The notes: generated by a model from the letters alone, not told the origin. Shown: positions 34,503-45,920, numbered from the stretch's first letter. The stretch is 64,000 nucleotides of DNA from Fennellomyces sp. T-0311 (GCA_025266875.1 JALLLT010000052.1:227189-291188), one strand, 5' to 3'. Made by a program: numbers and translations.

Positions 34503-35256
34503 TTACAAAAAAGAATTACATTTATCTCCACAACATCTGTGCGCCATCACGGGCCATCTGTCACTCAAGGTAACATGTTGCACATGCAGGGTTTTCTTAA
34601 CGTAACTATTGTTTGACAAAGAGACTCCGAACCCCTCTTTTTGTGAAGATGGAAATACTGTACAACCATCCTTTGCATTCAAGACACCCCATGGCTTGCC
34701 TATAGTTTGGATGCGCCAGTAGCAAGATTCATCCAAAGAGCGATGAGTGGACTCTCCTATGTAATACCTGAAACGCTAAGCGCAACTTCTGATCGTGATC
34801 AATCCACAGTGCGCAATAAAGGCCAGAAGATCCTTGAAGCATCTTTGGGCATTTTATGTCACATCTGTATATCGTTTTGTTCCGGTTGAACCATCGCTCT
34901 TGTACCCAGCTTCGCTCAGACCCAATTCATAATGGAGATATGTACGTTCCATGCTGGGCTGCAGACCGCTATTGTGATGAGCAGCCGCATGGTGGCCAGA
35001 TATTGATTGATACTGATTATGGCGATAACATATATAATTGTGAAGCTTTCTTGGTATATTTTGGTCAAATTCGATGCAATCCATATCTCTGATTTTGTCA
35101 AGATGCTCTTGCGTAAATTCTCCACGATACAAAACATCGTACGGATATAGAATGATCGAATGGGTCTGGAACGACAGTAAAACGAATTATTGAGTTCCAG
35201 CGAATACTTGATTTAACCTACTATTTGTGTTTTACTGTCAGTGGGACGTTCAACAT
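34503..35256 (-). CDS. Unrecognised 181-residue protein
   Basis: Three exons on the minus strand: 35256-35236, 35165-34906, 34767-34503. Joins are GT..AG and phases close (7 codons, then 260 and 265 bases). The protein reads MLNVPLTTHSIILYPYDVLY, then GEFTQEHLDKIRDMDC, a His-rich SGHHAAAHHN, an aromatic HYELGLSEAGYYIGES, SCYWRIQTIGKPWGVLNAKD and a Cys pair near the end (HRCCGDKC). I recognise no domain. No signal peptide or membrane helix is evident. The first exon of seven codons is the weakest part; the start could lie elsewhere. It is convergent with the NDT80-type gene. Confidence 0.55.
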
Positions 35257-36565
35257 GGCCCCTTTGACGATTTGACTGCTTTTCAACACCTATACTGTCT
35301 TCATCTTGTTTTTTTTTTCAACATTTTATTCAACATTTTTTTTGCGCCTGCTTTTTGGTCGAGCCAGGCTTAATTTCATATTCAAGTTCTCGCGAGCTTC
35401 ATACATTACATTGCTTCATCCAAACAGAGCACGTAATTTGCCAAAGATACGTGTGTAGGGCTACCTGTTCAATGGAACTGACAAGGAAACCTTGTAATGT
35501 TGAAACTTTGTATATGCTTTTATCTTTGCCAAGGCAAGAACCAGCCATTCCAACAACATGTTTTAATCATTACTTCTCCTCCGCCCTGAAGGCGCTCCAG
35601 CGGGTGACGCTTTGCTTAAATGACAGCTGGAGGTAATTAACCCTCTGTATAGAAAGCGATATTCTATTCTGCTGGCGTGTACTGTTCATATTTAATCTAC
35701 ATTCTGATGTAAAGTCATTATCTGACACAAATGCTTATGTAATACAAACTCCTTAGCTGTCAGGAGCATTGTGGTACAGAAAAAGAACTGACATTTGACA
35801 TGTTAACTATTCCATGTGATTTTCTAGAAGAAGCACAACCAGACAGTATAGAAATGGGAGTTTTCATTCGATGGATCCGACAAGTCGAGTACAAGCGATG
35901 ACACGGGGTTCAACAGCACACACAAAAATTACGCAATGGTGACCCTGTCTAGTACGACGATGCATGGTATCAAAATAGCATCAGCCGGCTATTGTGTCAT
36001 ACAATGCCAAGATCGTCCATGCTTCTGCACGTGGTCTACCATTGATCCTGCAAAGTCACCGTTACATATGCACGCACTCCAGTGTCACTTTGACGAATAT
36101 TCTTTTTTATTGCTGCAATGAGCACAAAAGTAGGTTGATCGTTACACGAACATTTTTAATTAAGCGAGCAGGTACTGGGGGATCAAGCACCGGTTACGGC
36201 AAGATATGGGATTTTTTCCAGGTGTCACTCTAGATCATACTTACATACATACGTAGGAAATAAAAGTCGACTTGCACAAATATATATCAAGCTTTGATAT
36301 CGCAAAAGGTCGATGGTGACTGGTTCTAGTGTGCAGGAACATTGCAACAGCAAAAGCCTGATCCGTAAAGCCATTTCCTGCGTTGATAAATTGTTATTCA
36401 ATGCATATCCATTATCAATACCAAATTACGACCCAATACTAGTATGTGCTGGAAAAAATGTTACAGACCTCGTTGCGTTAACAACAGCGACTAGGAGAAG
36501 CCAGCCAATTTAAAGCTCCGTTTTATAGGCCCAACGCGCTGCGGAACAGCTGGTAAAAGACTGGT
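35257..36565. other. Intergenic, no gene recognised
   Basis: Short open frames at 35355-35636, 35936-36121 and 36313-36513 have no motifs and no supportable splice structure. T-rich tracts lie near 35310-35345. Confidence 0.35.
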
Positions 36566-38917
36566 ATGGACTTGGACTGGGCTCGTTTCAAAAGAGCACT
36601 TGGGCCTACTCAGCATGACAATGACAACCGCGAAAAGCTTCTGATATTAAGTCAAGAGGCAGACTTTATACTCGATTTTCTCTCCAAACTTTACAATGTA
36701 ACGAAAAGACGCGTCCTTGTACCTTGTCTCGTTCCTTAACAATGGGCGTAGGCACTTTGCCGCTGTCAAACGGTAGAACAATGTTCAGCACTTTATCCAG
36801 AAGCCAACTTGACACTCTCCATTGCATCCGTAATGTGCTTTTCTTCTTTTTTAATCGATCAAATGGGTTTCCTAACAAAACCATGGTTTAGGTTCATCCT
36901 CTGATTGCGGTGCATCCCGAAATTACTCGACGTCTCGTGTCATGTCTTCTCGAATACAGTAAATTTGAACATTCACGACGTGATCAACCGTTACGGATGC
37001 AGCCAGCGTAATCTATCTTATTATTTTGCATTGTTCGATAGTGTTGACACAAGCGCACCTTTTCTTTCTACAGATCAATCAGTTGGTGTATTACACGACT
37101 TCGTCGATTGACTCATTCCTCGTCTTTTCATTCAAAGGAACCGGAACGAACCAGTAGAGAAGACAACGAGGATCAGATTCAAAAACGGGTCGACCAGTTG
37201 ATTTGCGAGTTGGATGACAGTGTTCTATCGGGATCTTTGAGGGTAAGTTCCCTATGGTAACTGAATAGCAAGAAAACTCAGTTGTTACTTAGCATGAAAA
37301 AACAGCACAATTACTGGATATAAGTCTTTTACTTCTAGGCCGGGATCAAACAAGGCCACTTATCGAGAAGCTGGTGACATCCGCTATCGAGCTGTTGGAA
37401 AGGGATTATATCTATGGTTATTGGGGCGCCACCGACCCACCGGCAAAAGCGGATGATAGCGAAGACGACGACGAAAGCGATGAACTGATACAACAGATCA
37501 AGGCGGAAAAGCATCCAATCTCTCAAAAGTTCCTGAATTCAATACTTCACCACGAGGACAGCAACGAGAATCATCGCCTATGGAATATATATCAAGAATG
37601 GCCTTGGCACTTTAAATCACGGTATATGGCCTGTTATATATATGGATAATATTTTATTGATGTTTTTTTTCGGTTATAGAATATGGCGGTTCTATGATCA
37701 GTTTCTTGAAGCCGAAGTTGCAGATGTCGTTAGTTCGATTGGCATTCGACCAGATTACGTTTCATCTCAGAACATGAATCTTATATTGAACGACATGTCT
37801 TTGGTACAAACTTTGCTGATGGATGGACAGCATTTTCGCAAAGTGTATACGATACTGGCAAAATCAGTAATATCTAGCGGTGACTGGAGAGTTTTCCGCG
37901 TACTTTGGCATTTGTTTGGTATTGTGATTGGTGAACATCCAATAAAAGTGAAACAAAAAGTAAGTGTAGAAAGGGAGTGGGGTTTATGACGTGTTTACCA
38001 AGTAATGTTTAGTATCTTCCAGCAGAACTCATGTCAGCAATACCAGTTATCTCGTCAAACTCTCCAATACCGGAACTTTGTGAGGAACTTCATGCAGCGC
38101 TCAAATCTTACATATATGCCGGGACACTGGATGGGATGTCGATGCGGCGGTGTCATGCGTGGCTTTTTCCGCTCATGTATCCGAAATTCATCTACAGGTG
38201 CACTTTGACTACGATGACGTGGTGTTCGGAGAAAGATCAACGATGGAACGAAGATGTAAGGGATGATAGGTGGATCAGGCATTCGGATTATGCTCAATAT
38301 TGTAAGTATCGTAGGTCGATGCTGCGTGGAGGACAATGGCTTGGTTAGCGTGTCCATCAGATGACGATCGGTTAGATAATGTCCTCGAACATTTGCGTCT
38401 GTGGTTTCTTTCATTGAAAGGTACATGGAGTGTTCATCATTATCTCCTTTTATGCTAAATCTTCCCGAACAGGCTTTTGCGATAATGATGTTGAAGCAAT
38501 TATCCAACTTTTTTCTTCCGAGTGGCATAGTGTATTCAACGGGAACATCGTTTTAGCTCTCATCACCACATTATCCGCCATGTCTCTCTTGCAACACTAC
38601 AGCAGCAACGACTACCTGATGCTGGTGAGAAACCTCAACGACGCGAATGTAAAAAAAAAGCTGTTTCACTGATTGATATATAGCTTGACGCAATTCTTCG
38701 ATTTGGTACATTACCTACAATGAATGGACAAGGAACAGCATATCCTTATAACGCATCCATCGTGTATCTATTAAACGATTATCTGCCTATGTGGGAATCG
38801 CTCCTAAATCCCTCAATGACTTTTAACAACGATGATTCGCTCTTCAGTGATTATAGTTTGTCGACCAAAATCCGTCATATCACCACTCATGTAAATAGCA
38901 TTATCACATCACTGTAA
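36566..38917 (+). CDS. Unrecognised 612-residue helical protein
   Basis: Ten exons: 36566-36697, 36752-36829, 36892-37007, 37074-37242, 37293-37621, 37680-37959, 38013-38255, 38315-38420, 38473-38624, 38684-38917. All introns are 48-66 bases, GT..AG, and every phase closes, so this is a real host gene although I do not recognise it. The sequence starts MDLDWARFKRALG and is mostly amphipathic helix (LISLLLLGRD-like pairs, WRVFRVLWHLFGIVI, IVLALITTLSAMSLL), suggesting a HEAT-like or other alpha-solenoid fold. An acidic loop (DDSEDDDESDE) lies near residue 240. It ends THVNSIITSL. No catalytic motif, zinc site or clear membrane segment. Intron 2 has a CTAAC branch-like site before its acceptor. 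Confidence 0.75.
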
Positions 38918-39475
38918 TATTATCAACTCCTTAATAATAGCCATTCCGCATTCAGCTGTCAAGTTTATGTCATTGCGTATGTCAACCAGACAGCCAATGC
39001 TGTCTGACCACGTAGCTAAATTGTATCATTGATCTTGATGTATTGAACACTTCTTTTCACGACACTACAGCTGTCGTTCACGTCGATAGTGAGATCATTC
39101 TGAAAATCCTGGCAACGCATCTGTGGAACAAAATTATTTAAGGTTTTGGGCGAATCTGGTTACTTTTTACCCCGCTTCGTCATGCAGGTACAAGAATCTG
39201 TCAAGTTTGTAGATGTTTCGTTTAAAAAAGAATTACTCTTATCAATATTTTACTTCGCCGGTAATATGAAGTAATGAACTTTCTGATAGTCGTGTCTACT
39301 GTAGCTATGGGTGTTATGATCTCAGAGTAGTTGTCGTACATTTTCTGAATCTCCTTTTTGCACTCTTCGTATACTTTTTTGCGTGTGGCGGAGCCTTTTT
39401 GGTACAATTGGAAGCTGCCGATTAGGCGGTAAAACATAAATTATTCAGTTACAACACTATGACTATGTGTTGCAT
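38918..39475. other. Intergenic
   Basis: Contains one minus-strand open frame (39222-39437, 71 codons, Lys/Tyr-rich: ATRKKVYEECKKEIQKMYDN) that could be a gene fragment but has no context. Otherwise AT-rich. Confidence 0.3.
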
Positions 39476-39870
39476 TGTAGTATCGCTTAACGAGAAAAAG
39501 GATTCGAATGACGAGACCAAAATATGCACGTTGCTTTATTAAGGAAGTTAATCGCTACTTATACTGAGGATGGATGGAGACGAAGAAGATGAATGCTTTG
39601 TGTGATAGTTTCAGAAATCCATATTATCGCTGAGTCTCTAATGATCTTGCCATTTAATGTCAATGTGGTCAAAGTCCGTACAGAGCCTTAGTTAGCCGAG
39701 TTGCCTCACTTGATCGGTAAAGCTGGATCAAGGCGGGATATAAGGGCAAATAGGGCAATCGATAACTGTACAGTTGTTCATGTCGTGATAACAGTAGATA
39801 TAATCAACGACTAAAGGAAAGTACGTAACCATGGATGATGGCATGTCGAGGATACAACAGTTACACTAGT
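39476..39870 (+). repeat. Dispersed repeat R1, longest copy
   Basis: Starts TGTAGTATCGCTTAACGAG and runs to about ATACAACAGTTACA. It is the longest of three copies (8926-9250; 20295-20515). The TG start, CA-like end and a size of about 395 bases fit a solo LTR. Flanks show no clear short duplication, so the copy is old or truncated. Confidence 0.65.
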
Positions 39871-40371
39871 CTAGCAGATAAAATATTTACAATCCCTTCT
39901 ATGTACAATGTAATTAACCCGTTATCTGTGCTATCTAGATCAAATCTGAGAAATCGAATTATGAAGGAAAAAAGTGTGGCTTTTGTATTAAGGTATTATT
40001 GAGGCTAATCTTGACTTGGGACAGCAATAATAGCTTCTTAAGAATTCTTTTCAAGTAATAGATTTAAAAATTACAAGTTCTGTCTACTATATGCCGTAGC
40101 TTATAATGCGGCTAAGAAATATCTATCTAGCAACTGAATGTTCCAAGTTAGCATATTGCATCCATAAATTGTTGTACATGTTGGAAAGCGGCGTACATGG
40201 CATCGCCGTCATTCGTACTAATGGAAACAAAAGGAACAGACTATTTGTAGTTGGAAATAACCGGTAGGTCAAGCAAAAAAATGGACCACAGCAGCCTTTC
40301 TTCCCGCAGTTGTGTCGTAGCCATTCTGGCGGGCTTCTTTACATTTCTCTTTTTGGACAAGTCGTTCATGA
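39871..40371. other. AT-rich spacer
   Basis: No coding or repeat signal recognised. Confidence 0.4.
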
Positions 40372-40694
40372 TGTGATATTCAACAATAAGTAGAGGCAGA
40401 TAAGTGACGAGACTCAAGTAATAACCGACTTATTTCATATGTTGAATCATACTTTAAATAATAAAAGCTTATTCTCGAGGGGTTGGATCATTGACATGGT
40501 TGTAAGGCACATGAACCGCTGTGGTAACCAGGGTTATGTGGGTTTCACTAAGATAGGCAAGGTTACTACAATGAACGCATGTCAAGACAGGGATGTGGCT
40601 GTAGATCGGAAAATTAAAGTAACCCGTTGTCAATAAGCAAACAAGGGTAAATGATGCATAAGCCATAATCATGTTGTGGATACAACACATGACA
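40372..40694 (-). repeat. Dispersed repeat R2, inverted copy lacking one end
   Basis: The reverse complement matches 41294-41726 from its right end (TGTGATATTCAACAATAAG here) to the interior palindrome TGTTGTGGATACAACA, where similarity stops. The other terminal repeat is missing. This copy and the complete one point away from each other on either side of the tRNA gene. Confidence 0.85.
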
Positions 40695-40704
40695 TCTCTT
40701 TGTT

Positions 40705-40925
40705 GCACAGCAACGCGCTGTTGCACGAATATTACTCACAACGCGTTCATCCCTTTTAGACCCCAGCATGACTCACACATATTCACCTTGTTGTCCACAT
40801 TACTCATACCATAGTCATTACACGCATTATTACAGATAATACTTTATTAGCTAGACTATATAAATATCCCCATAGACAAAAGCAATAAACGTCATCTATC
40901 TACTTCTCTCTCAAACCTCTTTTCT
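40705..40925. other. Possible LTR remnant beside the tRNA
   Basis: A TATATAAATATCCCC box near 40857, an AATAAA about 25 bases later and a CTCTCTCAAACC segment resemble the promoter and end of the chromovirus LTR (AATATAAATAGAGAG, CTCTCTCACCACA). Edges cannot be placed. Weak evidence. Confidence 0.25.
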
Positions 40926-40990
40926 GTTATTGGCCACGGATCTATCCGCCAAAAAGTGACACGACAGTTGGATAAAAAGGACAAAAGGTG

Positions 40991-41010
40991 ATTCACCGCA
41001 AGCGGTGAAT
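40991..41010. other. Perfect 9-bp hairpin next to the tRNA
   Basis: ATTCACCGC-AA-GCGGTGAAT lies 5 bases beyond the tRNA discriminator base. On the tRNA strand it is followed at once by CACCTTTT, a possible Pol III stop. It may affect 3'-end formation or be chance. Confidence 0.6.
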
Positions 41011-41014
41011 CTTG

Positions 41015-41097
41015 TGAAGAGAGTGGGATTCGAACCCACGCCTCCGAAGAGATCAGGGCCTTAACCTGACGCCTTAGACCAACTCGGCCATCTCTCC
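41015..41097 (-). tRNA. tRNA-Leu (anticodon AAG)
   Basis: Minus-strand cloverleaf of 83 bases. The acceptor stem GGAGAGA pairs with TCTCTTC (one G-U) before discriminator A. A-box region TGGCCGAGTTGG; anticodon stem TCAGG/CCTGA with loop TTAAGGC, giving AAG (decodes CUU). The long variable arm (TCTCTTCGGAGG region) is typical of leucine tRNAs. The T arm is GTGGGTTCGAATCCCAC. No intron. Inverted R2 repeats lie about 320 bases on one side and 200 on the other. Confidence 0.95.
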
Positions 41098-41293
41098 TTG
41101 GTTGAGAGGAAGCTAAACTGAGTGTATACATGCAAATACACAAAATGAAAAATCTTTATTTTACTATATAAAATATTTCTAAAAGCTGCTATGCACGACA
41201 TAAAATAATAAAATCTTGTTCAAGTAGTATTTTGGCATTAAAAATGGATCTTTAATAAATTTTTAATATTTTAATTTAATTTTTTTTAAATAA

Positions 41294-41726
41294 TTGTGAT
41301 ATTTAACAATTAGAAAAGATAGGTAAGTGATGAGACTTAAGTAATAGCTGATTTATTTCATATGTTGAATCATCACTTTAAATAATAAAAGCTTATTCTC
41401 GAGGGGTTGTGTTGTATCCACAACATGATTATGGTTTATGCATCATTTACCCTTGTTTGCTTATTGACAACGGGTTACTTTAATTTTCCGATCTACAGCC
41501 ACATCCCTGTCTTGACATGCGTTTATTGTAATAACCTTGCCTATCTTAGTGAAACCCACATAACCCTGGTTACCACAGCGGTTCATGTGCCTTACAACCA
41601 TGTCAATGATCCAACCTCTCGAGAATAAGCTTTTATTATTTAAAGTATGATTCAACATATGAAATAAGTCGGTTATTACTTGAGTCTCGTCACTTATCTG
41701 TCTCTAATTATTGTTGGATATCACAA
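41294..41726 (+). mobile_element. Complete R2 element, MITE-like
   Basis: 433 bases with terminal inverted repeats of about 115 bases: starts TGTGATATTTAACAATTAG and ends TAATTATTGTTGGATATCACA, continuing inward through CATATGTTGAATCAT and AAGCTTATTCTCGAGGGGTTG on both sides. The interior has a short open frame conserved between copies, but the copies are too similar for that to imply coding. No transposase. Flanking bases show no clear target duplication. Other copies are at 40372-40694 and 15528-15783. Confidence 0.8.
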
Positions 41727-42245
41727 CTGGAATTAGAAGACTTATGCGAAAACGGAATGATTCTCGAAGCAGCTGGTGGAATCAAGGTGAAAGCCTATCT
41801 CTTATTTACCAGTAGGGCATACCCGCATCAGCCAATGTTTCAGGGCATGCTGGTCACCGTAGCTACCATGGATGCCGTTTTTATACAATCCAAGGAATAT
41901 GTGTGTGGTGAAACAACCACAGATGATAATAATAGAAGATATTTCCTATCGGATAACACATATCGGTTCAACATCATCACGAAGTGTACTTACATAGTAA
42001 CTTGTCTACACGGATTAAGAATTACACCGTATGAACGAATGGGATAAACTCAACAGGACATGGAATTGACTCCAATATAGCAATGCGGTCATTACACTGC
42101 ATGGCGGATGTCAAAGACATCCTCAGATCCGCATGATTAGAACAAAGGAAAGGATCCTATACGTCCTCTATCCATTCAGGCAATTCTGAAGACGAAACAC
42201 TATCTAAACTGCCATCGCTGATTCAATACACAAAAGATATAAAAG
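41727..42245 (+). repeat. Repeat R3 copy 2 and possible retroelement leader
   Basis: 41930-42245 matches the reverse complement of 11290-11570. The preceding bases encode an open frame (41757-42047) that runs into R3 and looks incidental. The position just before the gag start at 42381 suggests R3 is the LTR or untranslated leader of that element. Confidence 0.5.
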
Positions 42246-42380
42246 CATAGAGCGTTGCATTCAATAAAGCATATCCGAAACTTCAAAGATACTTTTATAA
42301 GTCTCTTTTCATTCTTTGTACCGTTGATTCACTTCATTTTTATCTTTGAATAACCCCGATTTGCTTTTACCTACCTTACC

Positions 42381-43424
42381 ATGAGCCAACATTCCGAAAT
42401 CGAGCGTCTTTCCCGTGGTGATGACCGTAGCGAAGACATGGAAATCGAAACTGAAACTGAGAGTGTCAGCAATGTCATGGCACAGACCAGCTCCGCCCAG
42501 GGTGTTGTGCAACAAGCGGACTCGAATATTCCAAATTTGGTGAACGTCCAAGAACAAACAACTCAGCAACAAGCAACTCAGCAACAATCAGCAGCACAGC
42601 AGCATCAAGATCGAGTACTGACACCAAGTACATACCATGCTGAGTGTGTTGTAACCAAGGCCAACGCCGACTCAGTCCTTCGAGCTCGTTTGGAAAAAGC
42701 AGCACAAGATTTCTACAATGCCGACAGTGTGTCAGCTGATGTCCGTGCACAGCTACAAGAAGCACATTGCAACGCATTGGAGGCTTGGAAAGCCCACCAA
42801 GAAACCATGGCAGCATTGAGCACACGCTCACAACAAGAACCAGCAGAAGTTGCAGTGCAACTCAAGCAAAGCACCATTGTTCCCAAGGATCTCCCTGCTT
42901 TGCAGTTCCATGGTGGACTACTTCGCAACCCGAACAAGCCTGTGCATGACTCCGTCTGTTCGTTTATGGATGCTTTTGAAGGACAACTCCGAAGCCATAG
43001 CCTACTCCCCATTGATGCCCACTGGGAACGTTTGTTTTGGGTGTGCCTGGACAACTTGCAAATCAATTGGTTCAAGAGAAACCTGGCTGACAAGGAACTC
43101 ACCTGGAGCCAAGCATGTGTTGAAATCAACAAGAAGCATGGCCATCCATTCTACGCTTTCTACAAGTACAGAGAGCATTATGACATGCGATTTCAAGAAG
43201 GCAAATCCATTGCCACATACACTGAACGATGGGTCGAGGCCGCAACTGAGGCAGGTCGCACCAACGACCAAAACCTGGTACTTGAGTATTTGTGCTCCCT
43301 GACCGACGAGGTCATCGACAAGGTCCTTCCTGTGGTAGTGCGTCGCGAGGATGCAGACATCTCCGATGACATCCATCAAGTTTCGCAGCTCGTAATCACA
43401 ACGTTGGGAGAGTTCATCAAGTCC
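42381..43424 (+). pseudogene. Truncated Ty3/gypsy gag, second lineage
   Basis: An intact gag-like frame opens at 42381 (MSQHSEIERLSRG), is Gln-rich, then shows STIVPKDLPALQFHGG and a capsid-like helical region (SFMDAFEGQLRSHSLLPID, FYAFYKYREHYDMRFQEGKS). It aligns in order with the gag of the adjacent element, which has IIVPKDLPALQLPG and FLRAFEKELGAYHLDP, but is clearly diverged, so it is another element rather than a duplicate. It is cut at 43425 by the TGTGGT start of the chromovirus 5' LTR; the frame runs eight codons into the LTR and stops at 43448. No zinc knuckle, protease or polymerase follows. Confidence 0.8.
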
Positions 43425-43699
43425 TGTGGTATCCAAGGTACTAGCTAGTCGGCACTACCGGGTAAACGTATGACGGTACCTGAATAATACATTGACAGCC
43501 TTCCGGCTTGACTAGATCTTCCAAGAAGTCTAGAAACATTGCCGTGTCGGCTATATGATATGGCATCCTCCCGACCACGGCTATTTGATTATGAGTTTTA
43601 TCTCGAGCAATATAAATAGAGAGAACCGTTAACATAATAAAGATATATTCGATTCTCACAGAACTTACTGTTTTGCTGATCAATTTCTCTCTCACCACA
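43425..43699 (+). repeat. Chromovirus 5' LTR
   Basis: Starts TGTGGTATCCAAGGTACTAG, ends CTCTCACCACA, so the termini TGTGGT/ACCACA are inverted. It contains an AATATAAATAGAG TATA-like box near 43608 and an ATAATAAAGATAT polyadenylation-like site near 43634. Confidence 0.95.
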
Positions 43700-43724
43700 T
43701 TTTTTTCTGTGAATTTTCACTACT

Positions 43725-45920
43725 ATGTCACCCAATACTCCTACTCCTACCTCCAACACTGTCGACAAGGGTAAGCAAGTTGTCCCTCCTGTTAGTCAGC
43801 AACAAGCCGAATCCTCGCCCGATGTCAATCCTCCTACTTCCGGATTGGGAAACCTCTCGCTGGATGGTGGCAGCCCTAGCAGAACTCAAGATCAGATGGA
43901 TGTTGACCATGAAGAAGGTGATAATGATTGTATGTCGGCAAGCACTGCCATCTTCCAGACCGGCGCCATTCATTCCATCCATGCCGATCGCATCCAAGCG
44001 GCGCTCGTAGCCCGTCAGGCTCATTTGGACCGGATCGCCAGCCTCGATTTGGCGTATTCACAAGCCGCTGCTATTGACACCACTTCGGCGGAAAGTGCCC
44101 AGCTACTGGCCCAACTCGCTTCGGCACAAGCCGCCTATGACACTGCTCGCGCCTCATGGCACAAGTCCCACCCTTCTCGTTTGGAGTTCTTTTCGGACGA
44201 AGAACTGGCCAAGGCCCAGCAAGTGGAGCTGGAAAAGAAGATCCGCACACCGATTATTGTCCCGAAGGATTTGCCTGCTCTGCAGTTGCCGGGTATGGCA
44301 AGATGGTACCCTCGTAAGGTAGTTCATGATTCCGCTGCCGCCTTTCTTCGTGCCTTTGAGAAGGAACTCGGTGCCTACCACCTCGACCCCGCCAACGAAT
44401 GGAAGCGCCTTCTGCCAATGTGTTTGAGTGATTCGCAGAACTTGAAGCTCAAAAAGCAGATCACCCAGTGGAAAGCCACCAACAAGCACGCTGTGGTTGA
44501 CTACAAGACCGTCGCCAGGCTCATTACCGCCAAGTATGACACCCAGCTTGCGCGGTACAAGGAAATGCAAAAGGTGGTGCGAATGCGACAGGGCGAGTCC
44601 GAGCCATTGGATGAGTACATCGCCAAGTTCCAAGACCGGTGCATCCACGCTCGTATGGTGGACGGGCTAACGCTGGTAATGATTTTTTTGACGTCGTTGA
44701 GCTTCCGATACTATGAGCAGGCCTTGAGAACGGTGGTGCAGCACCATGGCAACTCAATGCCTGAGCAGGTGGACGAAGTCTGTGAGTTGGTCGCCGCAAT
44801 GGAGTTGTCGGAAGGGGCCAAAAGGCACCGCGACCACCAAGACCGCCACAAGGACCGCCACCAAGACCGCCACCAAGACCACCACAACGATCGCCGCCAA
44901 GACTGTGCCAACAAAAGGCATAAGGCCAGCAATGGCCATGTCCAACAAGACCGCCACCAACATGCCGCTAGACCGCCCACGCCTTGCCACCATTGTGGTA
45001 AGCCTTGGAAGCATGGTCATAGGTGCGCTGAATATAAGGCGAATCAGGCCGCAGGCCAAGTTGCAGCGCCGCAACGACCTGTTTTCCGTGCCCGTGCCGC
45101 TGTGGCTTCCTCTTCCCGCGCTCCGCCTCCGTCGGAAAGCGACGACAACTACGACTCCGACGATGAAATTGTCTCGGACAAATTGCCTTGTAAGTTGCAA
45201 GAAAAAATACTGGATGAAATGGATGAAATACTCACTCCAATCACGATAGAAAAGAGGAAACGCCTCGCTCTCGTCGACACCGGCGCCAACATTTCGGCGA
45301 TTTCCAGTTCATTTGTGAAAAAGCTACAAATAAAAATACATTTTAGAACTGGAATTATTACTCTTGCTTCACAAGGAATCATCGCCAATAGAATTGGGGT
45401 AACCGATGATCTTACCTTTATTTACAATGGTAAAACATACAAACATAGCTTCGAAGTAATGGATTTACCTAAGCGTTATACTGTCAGTATTGGAATGAAT
45501 CTATTGTTCAAAATTGGCATTGGACTTACGGGTTTAGCTACCTCTTGGGTACCCTTGTTACCACTACAAGAAGAAGTAGTAAATGATGAGGCTTTTCAAG
45601 CAAATGACTCACCTGCCGCTAGCCCAGAAATTATGGCTGCCTTTATGGAATCACTCAATCCGTATTTGAAGGCAAATGCTGATATCCCAGTTACTTCATT
45701 CTGTACCATTCCTGAATCGGAAATTCACTTGCCCACGCCACCTGATGTTGTGTGCTACAAAAAGCAATATGATCTACCAATCAAAATGCGCCCGATAGCA
45801 GAAGAACAAATTCAACAGTGGTACAAAGATGGCGTAATTGAACCGTTACCTGCGAACAGCGATCACGCTGGAACTCGCCACTTATCAGTGTTCCGAAAAA
45901 AGACTCCATGGGTAACCTGA
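43725..45920 (+). CDS. Chromovirus gag, protease and start of reverse transcriptase
   Basis: 731-residue frame. Gag: Ser/Pro-rich start, helical capsid-like region with IIVPKDLPALQLPG, a basic Asp/His/Arg repeat stretch (HRDHQDRHKDRHQDRHQDHH), then a zinc knuckle CHHCGKPWKHGHRC at residue 421. Protease: active site LVDTGANISAISS with Asp at residue 518. The frame continues into the connection and the start of reverse transcriptase (QYDLPIKMRPIAEEQIQQWY, VIEPLPANSDHAG), then breaks at FRKKTPW and stops at 45920. Gag and pol share one frame, as in several fungal chromoviruses. Premature end caused by one missing base near 45912. Confidence 0.9.
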   Translation: MSPNTPTPTSNTVDKGKQVVPPVSQQQAESSPDVNPPTSGLGNLSLDGGSPSRTQDQMDVDHEEGDNDCMSASTAIFQTGAIHSIHADRIQAALVARQAHLDRIASLDLAYSQAAAIDTTSAESAQLLAQLASAQAAYDTARASWHKSHPSRLEFFSDEELAKAQQVELEKKIRTPIIVPKDLPALQLPGMARWYPRKVVHDSAAAFLRAFEKELGAYHLDPANEWKRLLPMCLSDSQNLKLKKQITQWKATNKHAVVDYKTVARLITAKYDTQLARYKEMQKVVRMRQGESEPLDEYIAKFQDRCIHARMVDGLTLVMIFLTSLSFRYYEQALRTVVQHHGNSMPEQVDEVCELVAAMELSEGAKRHRDHQDRHKDRHQDRHQDHHNDRRQDCANKRHKASNGHVQQDRHQHAARPPTPCHHCGKPWKHGHRCAEYKANQAAGQVAAPQRPVFRARAAVASSSRAPPPSESDDNYDSDDEIVSDKLPCKLQEKILDEMDEILTPITIEKRKRLALVDTGANISAISSSFVKKLQIKIHFRTGIITLASQGIIANRIGVTDDLTFIYNGKTYKHSFEVMDLPKRYTVSIGMNLLFKIGIGLTGLATSWVPLLPLQEEVVNDEAFQANDSPAASPEIMAAFMESLNPYLKANADIPVTSFCTIPESEIHLPTPPDVVCYKKQYDLPIKMRPIAEEQIQQWYKDGVIEPLPANSDHAGTRHLSVFRKKTPWVT

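Noticed and set aside
45908..45920. Programmed frameshift in the chromovirus
   Set aside because: It falls inside reverse transcriptase, not between gag and pol, and two more shifts occur downstream.
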